NCBI GenBank assembly: GCA_024711295.1
Contig: JANJTB010000006.1
Span: forward strand, 124,001 to 188,000
DNA from: a bacterium
Lineage (GTDB): Bacteria > Bacteroidota > Ignavibacteria > Kapaibacteriales > UBA2268
Reading direction: 5' to 3'
Length of the DNA stretch: 64,000 bases
Part shown: positions 52,999 through 62,424 of the stretch, piece by piece
How the letters are laid out: the number at the start of each line of letters is the position of its first letter
Numbering within the stretch: position 1 is the stretch's first letter
Position numbers and translations under genes: made by a program
Notes under the pieces: model-generated
Told to the model about the DNA's origin: nothing
Databases searched by the model: none
Seen by the model: only the letters and a program-made list of their open reading frames with translations

Positions 52999-53023
52999 GC
53001 TGCAATTATTACTTAACTGCAGC
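52999..53023 (-). promoter_or_regulatory. Intercistronic hairpin upstream of lipoprotein member 3
   Basis: GCTGCA (52999-53004) pairs with TGCAGC (53018-53023), extendable by a pair or two, with a 13-base loop and no T-run. It lies between the phospholipase C-like gene and the lipoprotein trio, and may attenuate or process the transcript. Confidence 0.4.
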
Positions 53024-53063
53024 CCTATATTTTATTATTAAATATGTTATTACAATGAACAAA

Positions 53064-54878
53064 TTATTTATTACCCAGACTAAAAATTTCATCTGTATCA
53101 AGGTTATTTTTTACTTTCGAGCTAAGCGGCTTTCTACTGCCGGATGAGCTGTATTTTCTGTAATAATCATTTGTACCAGACTTATAATTCGAACTGGTTT
53201 GTGCTGTCCACTTTTCCTGATCCGAACTCACGCTGCCGCTTTGAGAATAGGACTGGGTAGAATTTGAACCGGAAATTGTAAATGACAATCCGGAGTTATC
53301 AATTTTAAGTTGCATAAGCCCACTTCCATCGAGATTTGTGATTTTTACGTATCCATTACTCAATACCTGATAGAACTTTGTGCCTGAAAAGACTGTTCCT
53401 TTCTTCGGAGCTGCTGGATCGTTCGAATCATCTAATACTTCTTTAATATACCACACACCCCAAAGCGGATTCATTTTGATTCTCAATTCTTTTTCAGTAG
53501 AAATTCTAAATCCAGGCATGATGATCATTGCTGAAATCATGTCATTATTCTTGATCTGAAAAGGTAAAACACCTTTGAATTTTCCTTTTTCAATTATAAG
53601 TACTGAATCGTGCATTTTGTTATTTACTTTGAAATAAATAGGACCGGCATACAACACTGAATTGGGATATTCGCTGTCAGTATTATGTTTAACATTTATC
53701 TCAACAGTATCAGAAATTTCGTCTGTCTTTTTCATTTCAATTTCTAAGTGAGGAATAAAAAGCCTCATTACATTTACTCCGGCATGAATTATATTGGGAA
53801 CTAATTCAGTTGCTTGTGAATGAGCAGCTTTTTTATCTACATACGGATATCCTCTAAATCTAAAATAGGATTGATCGCGAGCTAATATTACTTCTCTTCC
53901 ACTAGGAAATTTCTTGACAAAGCTAAAACTTTCGGGTAAGTACTCAAGGTTTTGAAGTAATGGGGCTGCATATTTGCCATCTTTATTGATTGATGTATAA
54001 CTCTCCAAACCGTTGCCGTTGATTGTCTCGTTAGTAAAGAAATTTGAGTTGGTAAATTGAGCGAGTCTTTGATTTATACTTCTAACTGTTTGGCTTGAAT
54101 TAAAGTAAGATTCTAAGTTAGGATCAGGAATATTGTCTTTATTACTTTCTGTAACAGAAGGATTAAATAATTCTTCGTATGGATCAGGACTACCTAAAAT
54201 CCAACCTCCCGAATAGCCAAGGGGTGCAGCATGGCTATCATTCCTTGTATGCGGCGGACAGCCCATATCTGCTGTATTATGAAGAGTCTCTCCGAGGCAT
54301 CTGTAAGCAGAAGCAAGATGCTCTTTTCTTTTGTTGGTATCTTTTTCGGTTAAGGCCAAAATCATACTTGCTTTGCCTATTCTCATAGACCAAATATTGC
54401 TTTCACCCTTGTAAGTATCACCTAATGCCCATTCAATCGCATCTGTCCGGGGATTGGGATATACTCCCTCCCAATAAGTGCCTCTATTAGTTAAGTGCCT
54501 TGAGCCTTCTGCTTTTGTTGGGTCATAAAAATGCCTTACTGCAGCTTGAAGCTCTGGTTCGTCTGCTGAATAACCCCCATGTTCAATCCACTCATCTACA
54601 TACTTTGATGCTTCAGAGTTAGTTGTGCTACCCTCGATATATCCGGGATTAGTTAATGCTAATCCGGTAAGCTTAGTCATATCTGTTGAAAAATTGAAGC
54701 TATAGTTCTTGAACTTTTCAATCTTGGCATCGTAATTATAATAATTGTTGAATTTTTCAATTATTGCTTTATTTATTGATGGGTGTGATTCTGTATGTTC
54801 GTAGCCACGCAATACTAATTGCAAAGCAAAATAGGTTGAGAAACCTAACATGACAATTAAAATATTCTTAATTTTCAT
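53064..54878 (-). CDS. Secreted zinc phospholipase C/P1 nuclease-like protein
   Basis: A 604-residue exported protein with signal peptide (LIVMLGFSTYFALQLVLRG) and a strong GGAGGAGG ribosome site. Residues 25-270 resemble the zinc-dependent phospholipase C/S1-P1 nuclease fold: ESHPSINKAIIEKF near the N-terminus and CLGETLHNTADMGCPPHTRN with the HxxxD...PxH ligands. A middle beta region (370-470) follows and then a C-terminal domain (LWGVWYIKEVLDDSNDPAAP onward) like a lipocalin-type calycin domain. Substrate could be phospholipid or nucleic acid; this is inferred. It lies between a small lipoprotein and the paralogue trio. Confidence 0.65.
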   Translation of the reverse strand: MKIKNILIVMLGFSTYFALQLVLRGYEHTESHPSINKAIIEKFNNYYNYDAKIEKFKNYSFNFSTDMTKLTGLALTNPGYIEGSTTNSEASKYVDEWIEHGGYSADEPELQAAVRHFYDPTKAEGSRHLTNRGTYWEGVYPNPRTDAIEWALGDTYKGESNIWSMRIGKASMILALTEKDTNKRKEHLASAYRCLGETLHNTADMGCPPHTRNDSHAAPLGYSGGWILGSPDPYEELFNPSVTESNKDNIPDPNLESYFNSSQTVRSINQRLAQFTNSNFFTNETINGNGLESYTSINKDGKYAAPLLQNLEYLPESFSFVKKFPSGREVILARDQSYFRFRGYPYVDKKAAHSQATELVPNIIHAGVNVMRLFIPHLEIEMKKTDEISDTVEINVKHNTDSEYPNSVLYAGPIYFKVNNKMHDSVLIIEKGKFKGVLPFQIKNNDMISAMIIMPGFRISTEKELRIKMNPLWGVWYIKEVLDDSNDPAAPKKGTVFSGTKFYQVLSNGYVKITNLDGSGLMQLKIDNSGLSFTISGSNSTQSYSQSGSVSSDQEKWTAQTSSNYKSGTNDYYRKYSSSGSRKPLSSKVKNNLDTDEIFSLGNK

Positions 54879-54890
54879 TGGTGCCTCCTC

Positions 54891-55301
54891 CTAAAACCTA
54901 TGCAACTTCCAATCGCCTTCTCCCGAGTTGGAGTAAGCAATTGTATAAATCTGACCCTCAATGGTGATCTCATATTCGGCATACATTTCGTTTGCATATA
55001 TCAACTTTCTGTCCTTAAGAGCATTTGCAAATGCTTGCATTTGACCGGGAGTTGCATTTAGCTCTTGTGAATATATTTCTTTATATTCGTCATACATCAA
55101 ATCAATTACTGACTGTTTATTACCACTCTCAAAAGCAGTAATAACATCAATATTGAATTGCTTAACCTGTTCAGTTTCTTCTCCGGGATCGTCTATGGGT
55201 CCCGATGGATTTTGCTCAGGGCAGTGAGTTAATAGTGATGAAAATGTGGCAAGGACTATGCCAATAACGAAAAGTTTGACATAATTACTAAATTCTTTCA
55301 T
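54891..55301 (-). CDS. Small lipoprotein, unknown function
   Basis: A 136-residue lipoprotein: FSSLLTHC lipobox, a Pro/Glu/Asp linker (PEQNPSGPIDDPGEETEQ), then a compact domain of about 90 residues (DVITAFESGNKQSVIDLMYD to IAYSNSGEGDWKLHRF). This helix-then-sheet layout resembles the NTF2-like or DUF4878-type small lipoprotein folds, a tentative guess. ATG 55301 is used rather than TTG 55319. It is the first gene of the minus-strand island transcript, 12 bases before the phospholipase-like gene. Confidence 0.6.
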   Translation of the reverse strand: MKEFSNYVKLFVIGIVLATFSSLLTHCPEQNPSGPIDDPGEETEQVKQFNIDVITAFESGNKQSVIDLMYDEYKEIYSQELNATPGQMQAFANALKDRKLIYANEMYAEYEITIEGQIYTIAYSNSGEGDWKLHRF

Positions 55302-55489
55302 TTTTTTAACCCTTTTCAAAGGTTCGTAAAATATTTCATCACTAACTTATTGAATTTATAGTAAAAAAGCAAATATTTTTTATCATTTTGATTCAAAAAT
55401 TAATAAATAAATTTAGTTGAAATTCTAAAAAATTAGGCATAATATTTGATAAGATTTAACTAATTAGTTTAAAAATTAAGGAATTAGCT

Positions 55490-56590
55490 ATGATAAAGAA
55501 AATAATGTTTCTATTGTTTCTGAGCTCCTTGAGTCTATTTGCTGCTAAACCAATTGTCGAAGTTGGCGATTTACCAAGAAATTCAGAACTTGAATTGTAC
55601 GAAGAAAGTGAAGGTTTGTTTGCAAATAAACTCCTGGAATTATACAAAATGGGAATAGCATTGGAATCCCAAATCAGGATTTCCGGTCATGTACCTGAAG
55701 TAACTTTGGATAAACCAACATTTGAAGAAATAGAAGACATGGATATCAAAACTCTGAAGAAGTTTTACAAGAATGTTAAAACACTGGAGTCACAGGTTAT
55801 TAACATGCCCGATTCAGACAGGCAGATACTGCTTGATAAGATAAGTGACCTCGAAAACAGACTCCGAGATACTATCGCAATATATACAATTGAGAAAGGC
55901 GCAATCAGAAACCAAATGTTAGATTTGATGCTTCAAAGACTTAGAGAAATAGAAAAGCAAAACAGTGAAAATATTGAGTTGGTAATTAATCAGAATTACG
56001 TAAACTGCATGGATTACAATACATGGTTCTCTATTGCCGGTGTGTCGAAAGTATTAATATCAGATGGCTTGGGAATTGTAACCAATGATCCGGGTATAGG
56101 TGCACAATTTTCTGTGAACATAGGCAAAATAACTGGATTTTGGAATGGATTCGAGTTGAAGTATGAGTATCTCTCTCCAAAATTATTTACCGAATATGAT
56201 TATGGTGTAACACCTATTGTTAGAGATCAATGGAATTCGAATCTTAACTCTGTTATGGGTGGCGGAAAAATCGAGATTAACAAAACTAAAGATCTGATCC
56301 AAGCTTTTAATTTATTCGTTGGATATTTTTGGACTGACGGAAGAATATACAATAAATCCGGTAGTTACATGAATTGGGACGGTGGAGTATTCTCTCTTGA
56401 TTACTCATTAGCTGTTCCAAGTTGCAAGTTCCCTTTGGAATTGTTTGGAGGAATTTCGATTTATCATTCATTTTCAAGAAAACTTCTTCTACAGACACCG
56501 GTATCAGGGTTTGAGAATATTGAGCTAAATAAGACTCATGTTGCTTTAAATATCGGATTAAAATATAATTTATGGCGTACACCATTCTAA
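55490..56590 (+). CDS. Exported coiled-coil/beta-barrel-like protein
   Basis: Unrecognised 366-residue protein. Signal peptide (MFLLFLSSLSLFAAKP), an N-terminal helical region with likely coiled coil (about 85-165, DRQILLDKISDLENRLRDTI), and a C-terminal 190 residues of alternating aromatic/polar strands (GFWNGFELKYEYLSPKLFTE, FNLFVGYFWTDGRIYNKSGS) ending in Phe, as outer-membrane barrels do. It is divergent to the lipoprotein island and followed by an LRR gene 24 bases later. Confidence 0.55.
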   Translation: MIKKIMFLLFLSSLSLFAAKPIVEVGDLPRNSELELYEESEGLFANKLLELYKMGIALESQIRISGHVPEVTLDKPTFEEIEDMDIKTLKKFYKNVKTLESQVINMPDSDRQILLDKISDLENRLRDTIAIYTIEKGAIRNQMLDLMLQRLREIEKQNSENIELVINQNYVNCMDYNTWFSIAGVSKVLISDGLGIVTNDPGIGAQFSVNIGKITGFWNGFELKYEYLSPKLFTEYDYGVTPIVRDQWNSNLNSVMGGGKIEINKTKDLIQAFNLFVGYFWTDGRIYNKSGSYMNWDGGVFSLDYSLAVPSCKFPLELFGGISIYHSFSRKLLLQTPVSGFENIELNKTHVALNIGLKYNLWRTPF

Positions 56591-56614
56591 AAACTAATTG
56601 AGAGAAATTCAAAA

Positions 56615-57505
56615 ATGAAAAAGATAATTTTGTTCCTGTTGATTTTTCTTATTACTGATGGTTTATCCCAAAGGAATGAGCTTTCACTGGCGATTAGGAA
56701 TATTAAACTGGGAAATACATATAGAGAAGGTAAAGATTTTGATAATGCTGCAAAGTTCATTAGTGAAGGCATGAAACAAACCAGAAAATTCAAAGGTTTT
56801 GATGCAATGTACTGGACTGCGGTAGGCCACGAATCTTTAGGTTATCTCTATCGTGATATGAGTATGTTTGATGAATCCCAAAATAATTTTAAACAAGCTT
56901 TAGAGATTTATAAAAAAATTATTCGTCAGGAAGATGGCTCTCAATATGCCATGATTGATGTTTTAAATAAAATTGCAGGATTATCAAACGACGAAACTGC
57001 TGCCAAGGCAGGTAACATAGGTACAAATGATAATACTGTATCATTAGTTGGGCGAAAGCTAAAGTCTTTACCACAATCACTACCGTCAGGACTAAAAAGT
57101 TTGATATTAAAGAACAATCGCTTCAGGCAATTCCCTGATGAGTTAACTACATTTAAAAAAATTGAATATCTTGATTTGTCAGAAAATAGGATCAGAGATT
57201 TATCAAATTCGATCGGAGTATTGAAAAATTTACATTACTTAGATTTAAGCAATAACAAAATTCAGGAATTACCACCATCGGTTATTAACCTTCAAAGTCT
57301 TAAAGAACTAAATCTTGAAGGTAACAAACTTAAAAGTTTGAATTATAATTTATGTGGTCTAAAGAACCTAGAAATTCTTAATTTAAGAAATAATAAACTG
57401 AATTTTCAAGAAGTACTTAGAATAATCAAATGCTTACCAAATACCAATATTATATTTGACAAGTACGAAAAAGTAGAAGATGAGAACGAAGAAGAAGCAG
57501 AATAA
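56615..57505 (+). CDS. Secreted TPR plus leucine-rich repeat protein
   Basis: A 296-residue exported protein. Signal peptide (IILFLLIFLITDGLSQ), then two or three TPR-like helices pairs (about 25-110, AKFISEGMKQ and DESQNNFKQALEIYKK), and six or so LRRs from about 145 (LVGRKLKSLPQSLPSGLKSL). The last repeat and cap read IIKCLPNTNIIF, matching the cap of the larger LRR protein at the other side of the island. An acidic tail (EKVEDENEEEAE) ends it. Probably co-transcribed with the preceding gene. Confidence 0.75.
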   Translation: MKKIILFLLIFLITDGLSQRNELSLAIRNIKLGNTYREGKDFDNAAKFISEGMKQTRKFKGFDAMYWTAVGHESLGYLYRDMSMFDESQNNFKQALEIYKKIIRQEDGSQYAMIDVLNKIAGLSNDETAAKAGNIGTNDNTVSLVGRKLKSLPQSLPSGLKSLILKNNRFRQFPDELTTFKKIEYLDLSENRIRDLSNSIGVLKNLHYLDLSNNKIQELPPSVINLQSLKELNLEGNKLKSLNYNLCGLKNLEILNLRNNKLNFQEVLRIIKCLPNTNIIFDKYEKVEDENEEEAE

Positions 57506-57513
57506 GGTGATTT

Positions 57514-58092
57514 TTATTCTGCTTCTTTAACTATTTTTCCGTTTAGGATATACTTTTTATTTGATTTTTCACAATACGCTATTCCGTTCTGATCAAATTT
57601 TAATTTAATACCAGAAGCGCTTACCCAAGCTCGGATTTTGGCAGGGACTCCAATTACTAGGGCGTAATCAGGAACATCTTTGGTAACTAAAGCTCCTGCT
57701 CCAATAAATGAGTGCCTACCTATATTTATTCCACATAAAATAGTGGCATTTGCTCCTATTATTGCGCCATAGCTTACTCTTGTTTTTATAAATTCTTTAC
57801 CTGTAGCATCAGGGAATTTAAAGGTAGGTATTTTTAAATTAGTAAATACAACAGAAGGACCACAAAAAACATTATCTTCCAGTACGACACCTTCGTAAAT
57901 TGAAACATTATTTTGGACTCTGCAATTATTACCAATTATTACATTCGACCCTACATAAACATTTTGACCGATAACACAATTGTTGCCAATTTGTGAATTG
58001 GATTGAATATGGCAAAAATGCCATATTCTTGTATTACTGCCAATAGAACAATTATCATCAATGACAGAACTATTATGGGCAAAATAATCCAA
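57514..58092 (-). CDS. wlbB: Hexapeptide-repeat N-acetyltransferase, WlbB/WbpD type
   Basis: A 192-residue left-handed beta-helix acyltransferase. Hexapeptide repeats run from about residue 8 to 145 (DDNCSIGSNTRIWHFCHIQS, IGNNCRVQNNVSIYEGVVLE). The CxPSxVFTN and GANATILCGI segments match WbpD/WlbB, which acetylates UDP-3-amino glucuronate sugars. Paired with wlbA seven bases away. The aminotransferase that would act between them is not in the window. Confidence 0.82.
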   Translation of the reverse strand: MDYFAHNSSVIDDNCSIGSNTRIWHFCHIQSNSQIGNNCVIGQNVYVGSNVIIGNNCRVQNNVSIYEGVVLEDNVFCGPSVVFTNLKIPTFKFPDATGKEFIKTRVSYGAIIGANATILCGINIGRHSFIGAGALVTKDVPDYALVIGVPAKIRAWVSASGIKLKFDQNGIAYCEKSNKKYILNGKIVKEAE

Positions 58093-58099
58093 GTAACCT

Positions 58100-59047
58100 C
58101 TACTTATGATACATCAACAAAAGTGGGTGAGCTGTTTCCAGATCAATTGATGGCTTAGAAAGACTAATATTATATACAAGTTCTAACGAGGACCTAGCTT
58201 CGTTTATTCCATTGCCACCACCATTCAGTATGTCTTGATAGACTGCTGTATGCAAATCCGTGAAGCCCTCAGAAAACTCAATCTCTTGGTTGTCTATTGT
58301 TATTGATCTAAATGTACGCTGACCTTTCGATAAAGACTCTGTTGGTAAGTCATTAGAATCAATTGATAAATACCATGTTATATACGCATTATCAAGCTCA
58401 ATAAATCCTGATGCCTTAGTTTCTGTAAACAAATGAACGTCACTTCTTTGTACTTTACCAAAAATCCACATCAACATATCAAAAAAATGTACTCCAATAT
58501 TCGTTGCAATACCACCTGATTTTTCATAACTTCCCTTCCACGAAAACTTATACCATGGTCCACGCGAGGTGATATAGCTCAACACAATGTTATGTTTTTT
58601 GTTGCTCTTTTTGAATTTATTCTTCAAGTCAATAATTTTTTCATGTTTTCTTAGCTGTAATATTGTGAAAACCCTTTGATTATATTCAATTTCCAGTTCT
58701 TGCAAAGCATCTAAATTGTGTGGCTTAATAACTAGGGGTTTTTCGCAGATTGCATCTGAGTGTAACCTGAATGCATGCCTTATGTGGGCATCATGCAAAT
58801 GATTGGGGGAGCATATTGAAATATAATTTATCGAATTAGACTTATCTTCTCTTCTAAGCTTATCCAAATATCTGTCAAATCTTTCAAATTCTGTAAAGAA
58901 ACTGGCTTCGGGGAAATATCTGTCAATAATACCTACTGAGTCATGTGGATCAACCGCGGCTATTAAATTATTTCCTGTATCTCGTATTGCTTGCAAGTGC
59001 CTTGGCGCAATATATCCTGCAACACCTGTTATGGCAAAATTTTTCAT
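58100..59047 (-). CDS. wlbA: UDP-GlcNAcA 3-dehydrogenase, WlbA/WbpB type
   Basis: A 315-residue Gfo/Idh/MocA oxidoreductase. The start MKNFAITGVAGYIAPRHLQA and YFPEASFFTEFERFDRYL are strongly characteristic of WlbA/WbpB, and the central CEKPLVIKP carries the catalytic lysine. It oxidises UDP-N-acetylglucosaminuronate at C3 in the path to diacetylated mannuronate-type O-antigen sugars. ATG 59047 replaces the TTG at 59056. The product, with WlbB, would go into surface polysaccharide. Confidence 0.88.
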   Translation of the reverse strand: MKNFAITGVAGYIAPRHLQAIRDTGNNLIAAVDPHDSVGIIDRYFPEASFFTEFERFDRYLDKLRREDKSNSINYISICSPNHLHDAHIRHAFRLHSDAICEKPLVIKPHNLDALQELEIEYNQRVFTILQLRKHEKIIDLKNKFKKSNKKHNIVLSYITSRGPWYKFSWKGSYEKSGGIATNIGVHFFDMLMWIFGKVQRSDVHLFTETKASGFIELDNAYITWYLSIDSNDLPTESLSKGQRTFRSITIDNQEIEFSEGFTDLHTAVYQDILNGGGNGINEARSSLELVYNISLSKPSIDLETAHPLLLMYHK

Positions 59048-59250
59048 GATTCCCAACTTAAAAATAAAATGTCAAGTAGTTTGGTTAAATTAATTTTTTA
59101 ACTCAGTAGAGACAAACTTCATAGCAAATAATAATGTTTTTTTATATTTTATGCAAATAATTATTATCTTTTTGTTAAATTTGAAAACTATTGAGTTTTA
59201 AAAATATAAAAAAAAAGATGAATTGTAAAATAAATTAAGAAAATGCTATT

Positions 59251-61029
59251 ATGAATGTTAAAGAAAAACTTTTAGCTCTGAGAAATGAGATGTCCAAAAA
59301 TGGTATTGATGCATATATTATTCCAAGTACAGACCCTCATATCAGTGAGTATGTTGCAGACTGCTGGACATCTAGAACATGGATTAGCGGTTTTACAGGT
59401 TCTGCAGGTACTGTAGTTGTCACATCAAATACAGCAGGACTTTTTACTGACTCAAGATACTTTTTACAGGCAGAGCAAGAACTTAGTGGTACAGGAATTT
59501 TACTTCACAAGGTAGGATTGCCCGATGTCCTTGACTATCCTGAATGGTTGAGGGACAATATGGAAACCGGAAAAACTGTAGGTTTTGATGGTAAAGTACT
59601 TACAGTAGCCCTTGCCAAAAAATTATCCAATTTGTTCAGGATTAAGGATATTAAAATTAATGCTGATAATGATTTAGTATCAAAAATATGGTCTGATAGA
59701 AATACCATACCTATGAATAAAGTTTTTGAGCATGAATTAAAGTTTGCCGGGAAGTCAAGAGTCGAGAAAATAAACGAAATTCAATCAAAAATGAAATATC
59801 AAGGTGCTGATTATCACATAATCGCAACATTGGACGATCTTAATTGGATTTTTAACATACGAGGAAAGGATGTTGCATTCAACCCTGTTGCAATAGCTTA
59901 TGCAATAATAACTGAGTCGCACGCTGAACTATTTATTTATAATGATAAACTTTCTTTTGAATTGAAAAGTCAACTAGAAAGTGATGGCATAAGAATTTTT
60001 GATTATGAGAAAATAGCGGAAAGAATATCTCAGTTCGAGACCGGAAAGAATGTACTTGTTGATATAAATAAGATAAATCTTTGGCTTTACAATTCAATTC
60101 CGGGTCATTGTAAAATTATCGAAGGCAGTAACATATCAACTTTGCTGAAGGCGTGTAAAAATTCCACTGAAATCGGTGGTATGAAAAATGCTCTCAGAAG
60201 AGACGCTGTTGCAATGATAAAATTCCAATATTGGTTAGAAAATTCTGTAGGTAAAGATGAGATTTCTGAGTTGACGACAATGAGTAAAATCAGAGAATTA
60301 AGATCAGAGTTGCCATTATTCTTCGGTGAAAGTTTTAACACAATCGCAGGATATCTTGGTAATGGTGCAATTGTTCACTATGGAGCTTCGGAAGATTCTG
60401 ATAAACAAATTAATCCTTATGGATTTTTCTTGTTTGATTCCGGTGGACAATACTTTGATGGAACTACAGATATTACCAGAATGTACCATTTAGGACAACC
60501 TACTGAGCAGGAAAAGATTGACTACACTCTTGTTCTAAAAGGTCATATTAATTTGGCTATGGCTCAATTCCCATTAAAAACAAGAGGATCTCAATTAGAT
60601 ATTTTAGCTCGAAAAGCACTTTGGGATCTTGGAATGAATTATATGCATGGGACAGGTCATGGTGTCGGCTGTTTTATGAATGTCCATGAAGGTCCACAAA
60701 ATATCAGAATGGATGAGAACCCTACCACTCTTGAAGTTGGTATGATAATTTCGAATGAGCCGGGATTATATCGTTCTAATGAGTATGGTATTCGTATTGA
60801 GAATTTGATTTTGGTAGTAGAAGGTGACAAAACAGAATTCGGGCAATACCTGAAATTCGAAACTTTGACACTTTGTCCTATCGATACCAAACCTGTCAAT
60901 AAATCTTTATTGACTGATAATGAAGTTGAATGGTTAAACAATTACCATAAAAGAGTTTACGATGAAGTATCTCCTTTGTTGGATGATGAACTAAAATCAT
61001 GGTTGTCAAATAAGACTAAAGCTATATAA
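59251..61029 (+). CDS. pepP: Xaa-Pro aminopeptidase (M24B)
   Basis: Cleaves N-terminal residues before proline. A 592-residue three-part enzyme: creatinase N-domain (MSKNGIDAYIIPSTDPHISE), a middle domain, and the pita-bread catalytic domain with dimetal ligands Asp396, Asp407 (SGGQYFDGTTDITR), His470 (GTGHGVG), Glu503 (SNEPG) and Glu517 (IRIENL). The long form resembles eukaryotic cytosolic APP1 and is common in Bacteroidota. A -7-like TAAATTTG lies at 59176-59183. No signal peptide, so cytoplasmic. Confidence 0.93.
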   Translation: MNVKEKLLALRNEMSKNGIDAYIIPSTDPHISEYVADCWTSRTWISGFTGSAGTVVVTSNTAGLFTDSRYFLQAEQELSGTGILLHKVGLPDVLDYPEWLRDNMETGKTVGFDGKVLTVALAKKLSNLFRIKDIKINADNDLVSKIWSDRNTIPMNKVFEHELKFAGKSRVEKINEIQSKMKYQGADYHIIATLDDLNWIFNIRGKDVAFNPVAIAYAIITESHAELFIYNDKLSFELKSQLESDGIRIFDYEKIAERISQFETGKNVLVDINKINLWLYNSIPGHCKIIEGSNISTLLKACKNSTEIGGMKNALRRDAVAMIKFQYWLENSVGKDEISELTTMSKIRELRSELPLFFGESFNTIAGYLGNGAIVHYGASEDSDKQINPYGFFLFDSGGQYFDGTTDITRMYHLGQPTEQEKIDYTLVLKGHINLAMAQFPLKTRGSQLDILARKALWDLGMNYMHGTGHGVGCFMNVHEGPQNIRMDENPTTLEVGMIISNEPGLYRSNEYGIRIENLILVVEGDKTEFGQYLKFETLTLCPIDTKPVNKSLLTDNEVEWLNNYHKRVYDEVSPLLDDELKSWLSNKTKAI

Positions 61030-61518
61030 ATGGATCAAATTACTCCTGTAGAAAAAAAAGGTTCTAAACACATGTTGCTATGGGGCATTGTTATTTTAAT
61101 AACTTTGCTTGTTTTGACCTTAATTGGTCTTTTGGTATTCAAAACTAATCCTCAGAATGATGACAGCACAATTGAACAAGCTGATATCAGGACAGAAAAA
61201 TCTGAAAGTGCGAAGGTCATTGTTAAATTTGAACAACTCGCTGGTTTTTTTACCGGTACCAGAGAAGGACTAGATGGTACTGTTGAACCTGTCCTTGTTG
61301 AGTTCAATAGCCTTAATTATGAGGAAAATACCTTCAAGATTGTCGTCAATATTGGAGTAAATACTAAATTGAACGGATTTGGCAAATTCTATGTTGAATC
61401 TGGCATGATTGAATCTGATATACTATCTAATCTTATATGCTTTTATGATGATAATAATAAAATGGTTATTAAATCATCAGGCGAATCAAATAATATATAT
61501 AAATTAATGAAGGAGTAA
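61030..61518 (+). CDS. Single-pass membrane protein, unknown function
   Basis: Unrecognised 162-residue protein whose ATG directly follows the aminopeptidase stop codon. One helix at about residues 13-38 (HMLLWGIVILITLLVLTLIG) and an exported beta-rich domain (FEQLAGFFTGTREGLDGTVE, YEENTFKIVVNIGVNTKLNG). It is two bases ahead of the coiled-coil lipoprotein, so the pair is likely co-expressed. Confidence 0.6.
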   Translation: MDQITPVEKKGSKHMLLWGIVILITLLVLTLIGLLVFKTNPQNDDSTIEQADIRTEKSESAKVIVKFEQLAGFFTGTREGLDGTVEPVLVEFNSLNYEENTFKIVVNIGVNTKLNGFGKFYVESGMIESDILSNLICFYDDNNKMVIKSSGESNNIYKLMKE

Positions 61519-61520
61519 GA

Positions 61521-62393
61521 ATGAAAAAGTTTTTACTTTTATTACTAGTCATTTTAGCTGTATCTTGTTCGGAGAATAACGATACACCTATTGTTGACGG
61601 AAATAATCAAGCTGATAAAGTACAAACAAAATCCGAAAGTGAGTTTCTAAGAATACAAGACAGCATCCTAAAAAATTATTCATCTGCCGTAAAATTGATT
61701 AATCAGATTGACGGGGAATTAAGCAAATTGGCTAAAACACCTAATTTGAACGAATCATATAATTACGAATTAGATATACTCAAAAAAATTGATTATCTTT
61801 CTTTTCAGCTTAAAACAAACAACGAAGTCATTGATAAGTTGCAAGGTAAATTGAAGAGATTAACCAAAGAAAATAACGAGTTTAAAGAGAAATTCATTGT
61901 TTTGGAAAATATAATTGCTGAAAAAGACGAGATTATAGCTAACCAGAACATTCGAATATCAGATTTAGAAAAAGAACTCAATATCACTAAAGCTGAACGA
62001 GATGTTGCACTTGTGGAGAAGCAACAATTCGAGCAACTAGCTCAAGAAAAGGAAATTCAAAAAAATACCGCATTTTATGTGATAGGTAAAGAAAAGAATT
62101 TGAAGCAAGACAATATTATTAAGATGGAAGGTGAAGGATTTTTGGGTATAGGTGGTAAATATGTACCTTCGACAGAAGCAGACCTAAAGTATTTCACTAA
62201 AATTGATATTTACAAAGATACTCTAATTCCTTTGCCGTCGAATTCAAAAGTTGCTGAAATAGTATCAACTCATAACAAAAGAATGATTGAGTATCATAAT
62301 CCTGCGTCGGGTTCTGATATGCTGAAAATAAAGTCTCCCGAGAGTTTTTGGAGGACTGATAAATTATTAATAATTATAGTAGAAGACAAGTAA
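61521..62393 (+). CDS. Coiled-coil lipoprotein, unknown function
   Basis: A 290-residue lipoprotein (LAVSC lipobox). Residues 25-180 are strongly helical with heptad-like patterns (VIDKLQGKLKRLTKENNEFK, DEIIANQNIRISDLEKELNI), and residues 180-290 form a compact domain (TAFYVIGKEKNLKQDNIIKM, GFLGIGGKYVPSTEADLKYF) seen in Bacteroidota proteins of unknown role. The coiled coil could span periplasm or tether partners. Confidence 0.65.
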   Translation: MKKFLLLLLVILAVSCSENNDTPIVDGNNQADKVQTKSESEFLRIQDSILKNYSSAVKLINQIDGELSKLAKTPNLNESYNYELDILKKIDYLSFQLKTNNEVIDKLQGKLKRLTKENNEFKEKFIVLENIIAEKDEIIANQNIRISDLEKELNITKAERDVALVEKQQFEQLAQEKEIQKNTAFYVIGKEKNLKQDNIIKMEGEGFLGIGGKYVPSTEADLKYFTKIDIYKDTLIPLPSNSKVAEIVSTHNKRMIEYHNPASGSDMLKIKSPESFWRTDKLLIIIVEDK

Positions 62394-62424
62394 TTTAATA
62401 ACAATTTATTTAAAGGTTTAAAAT

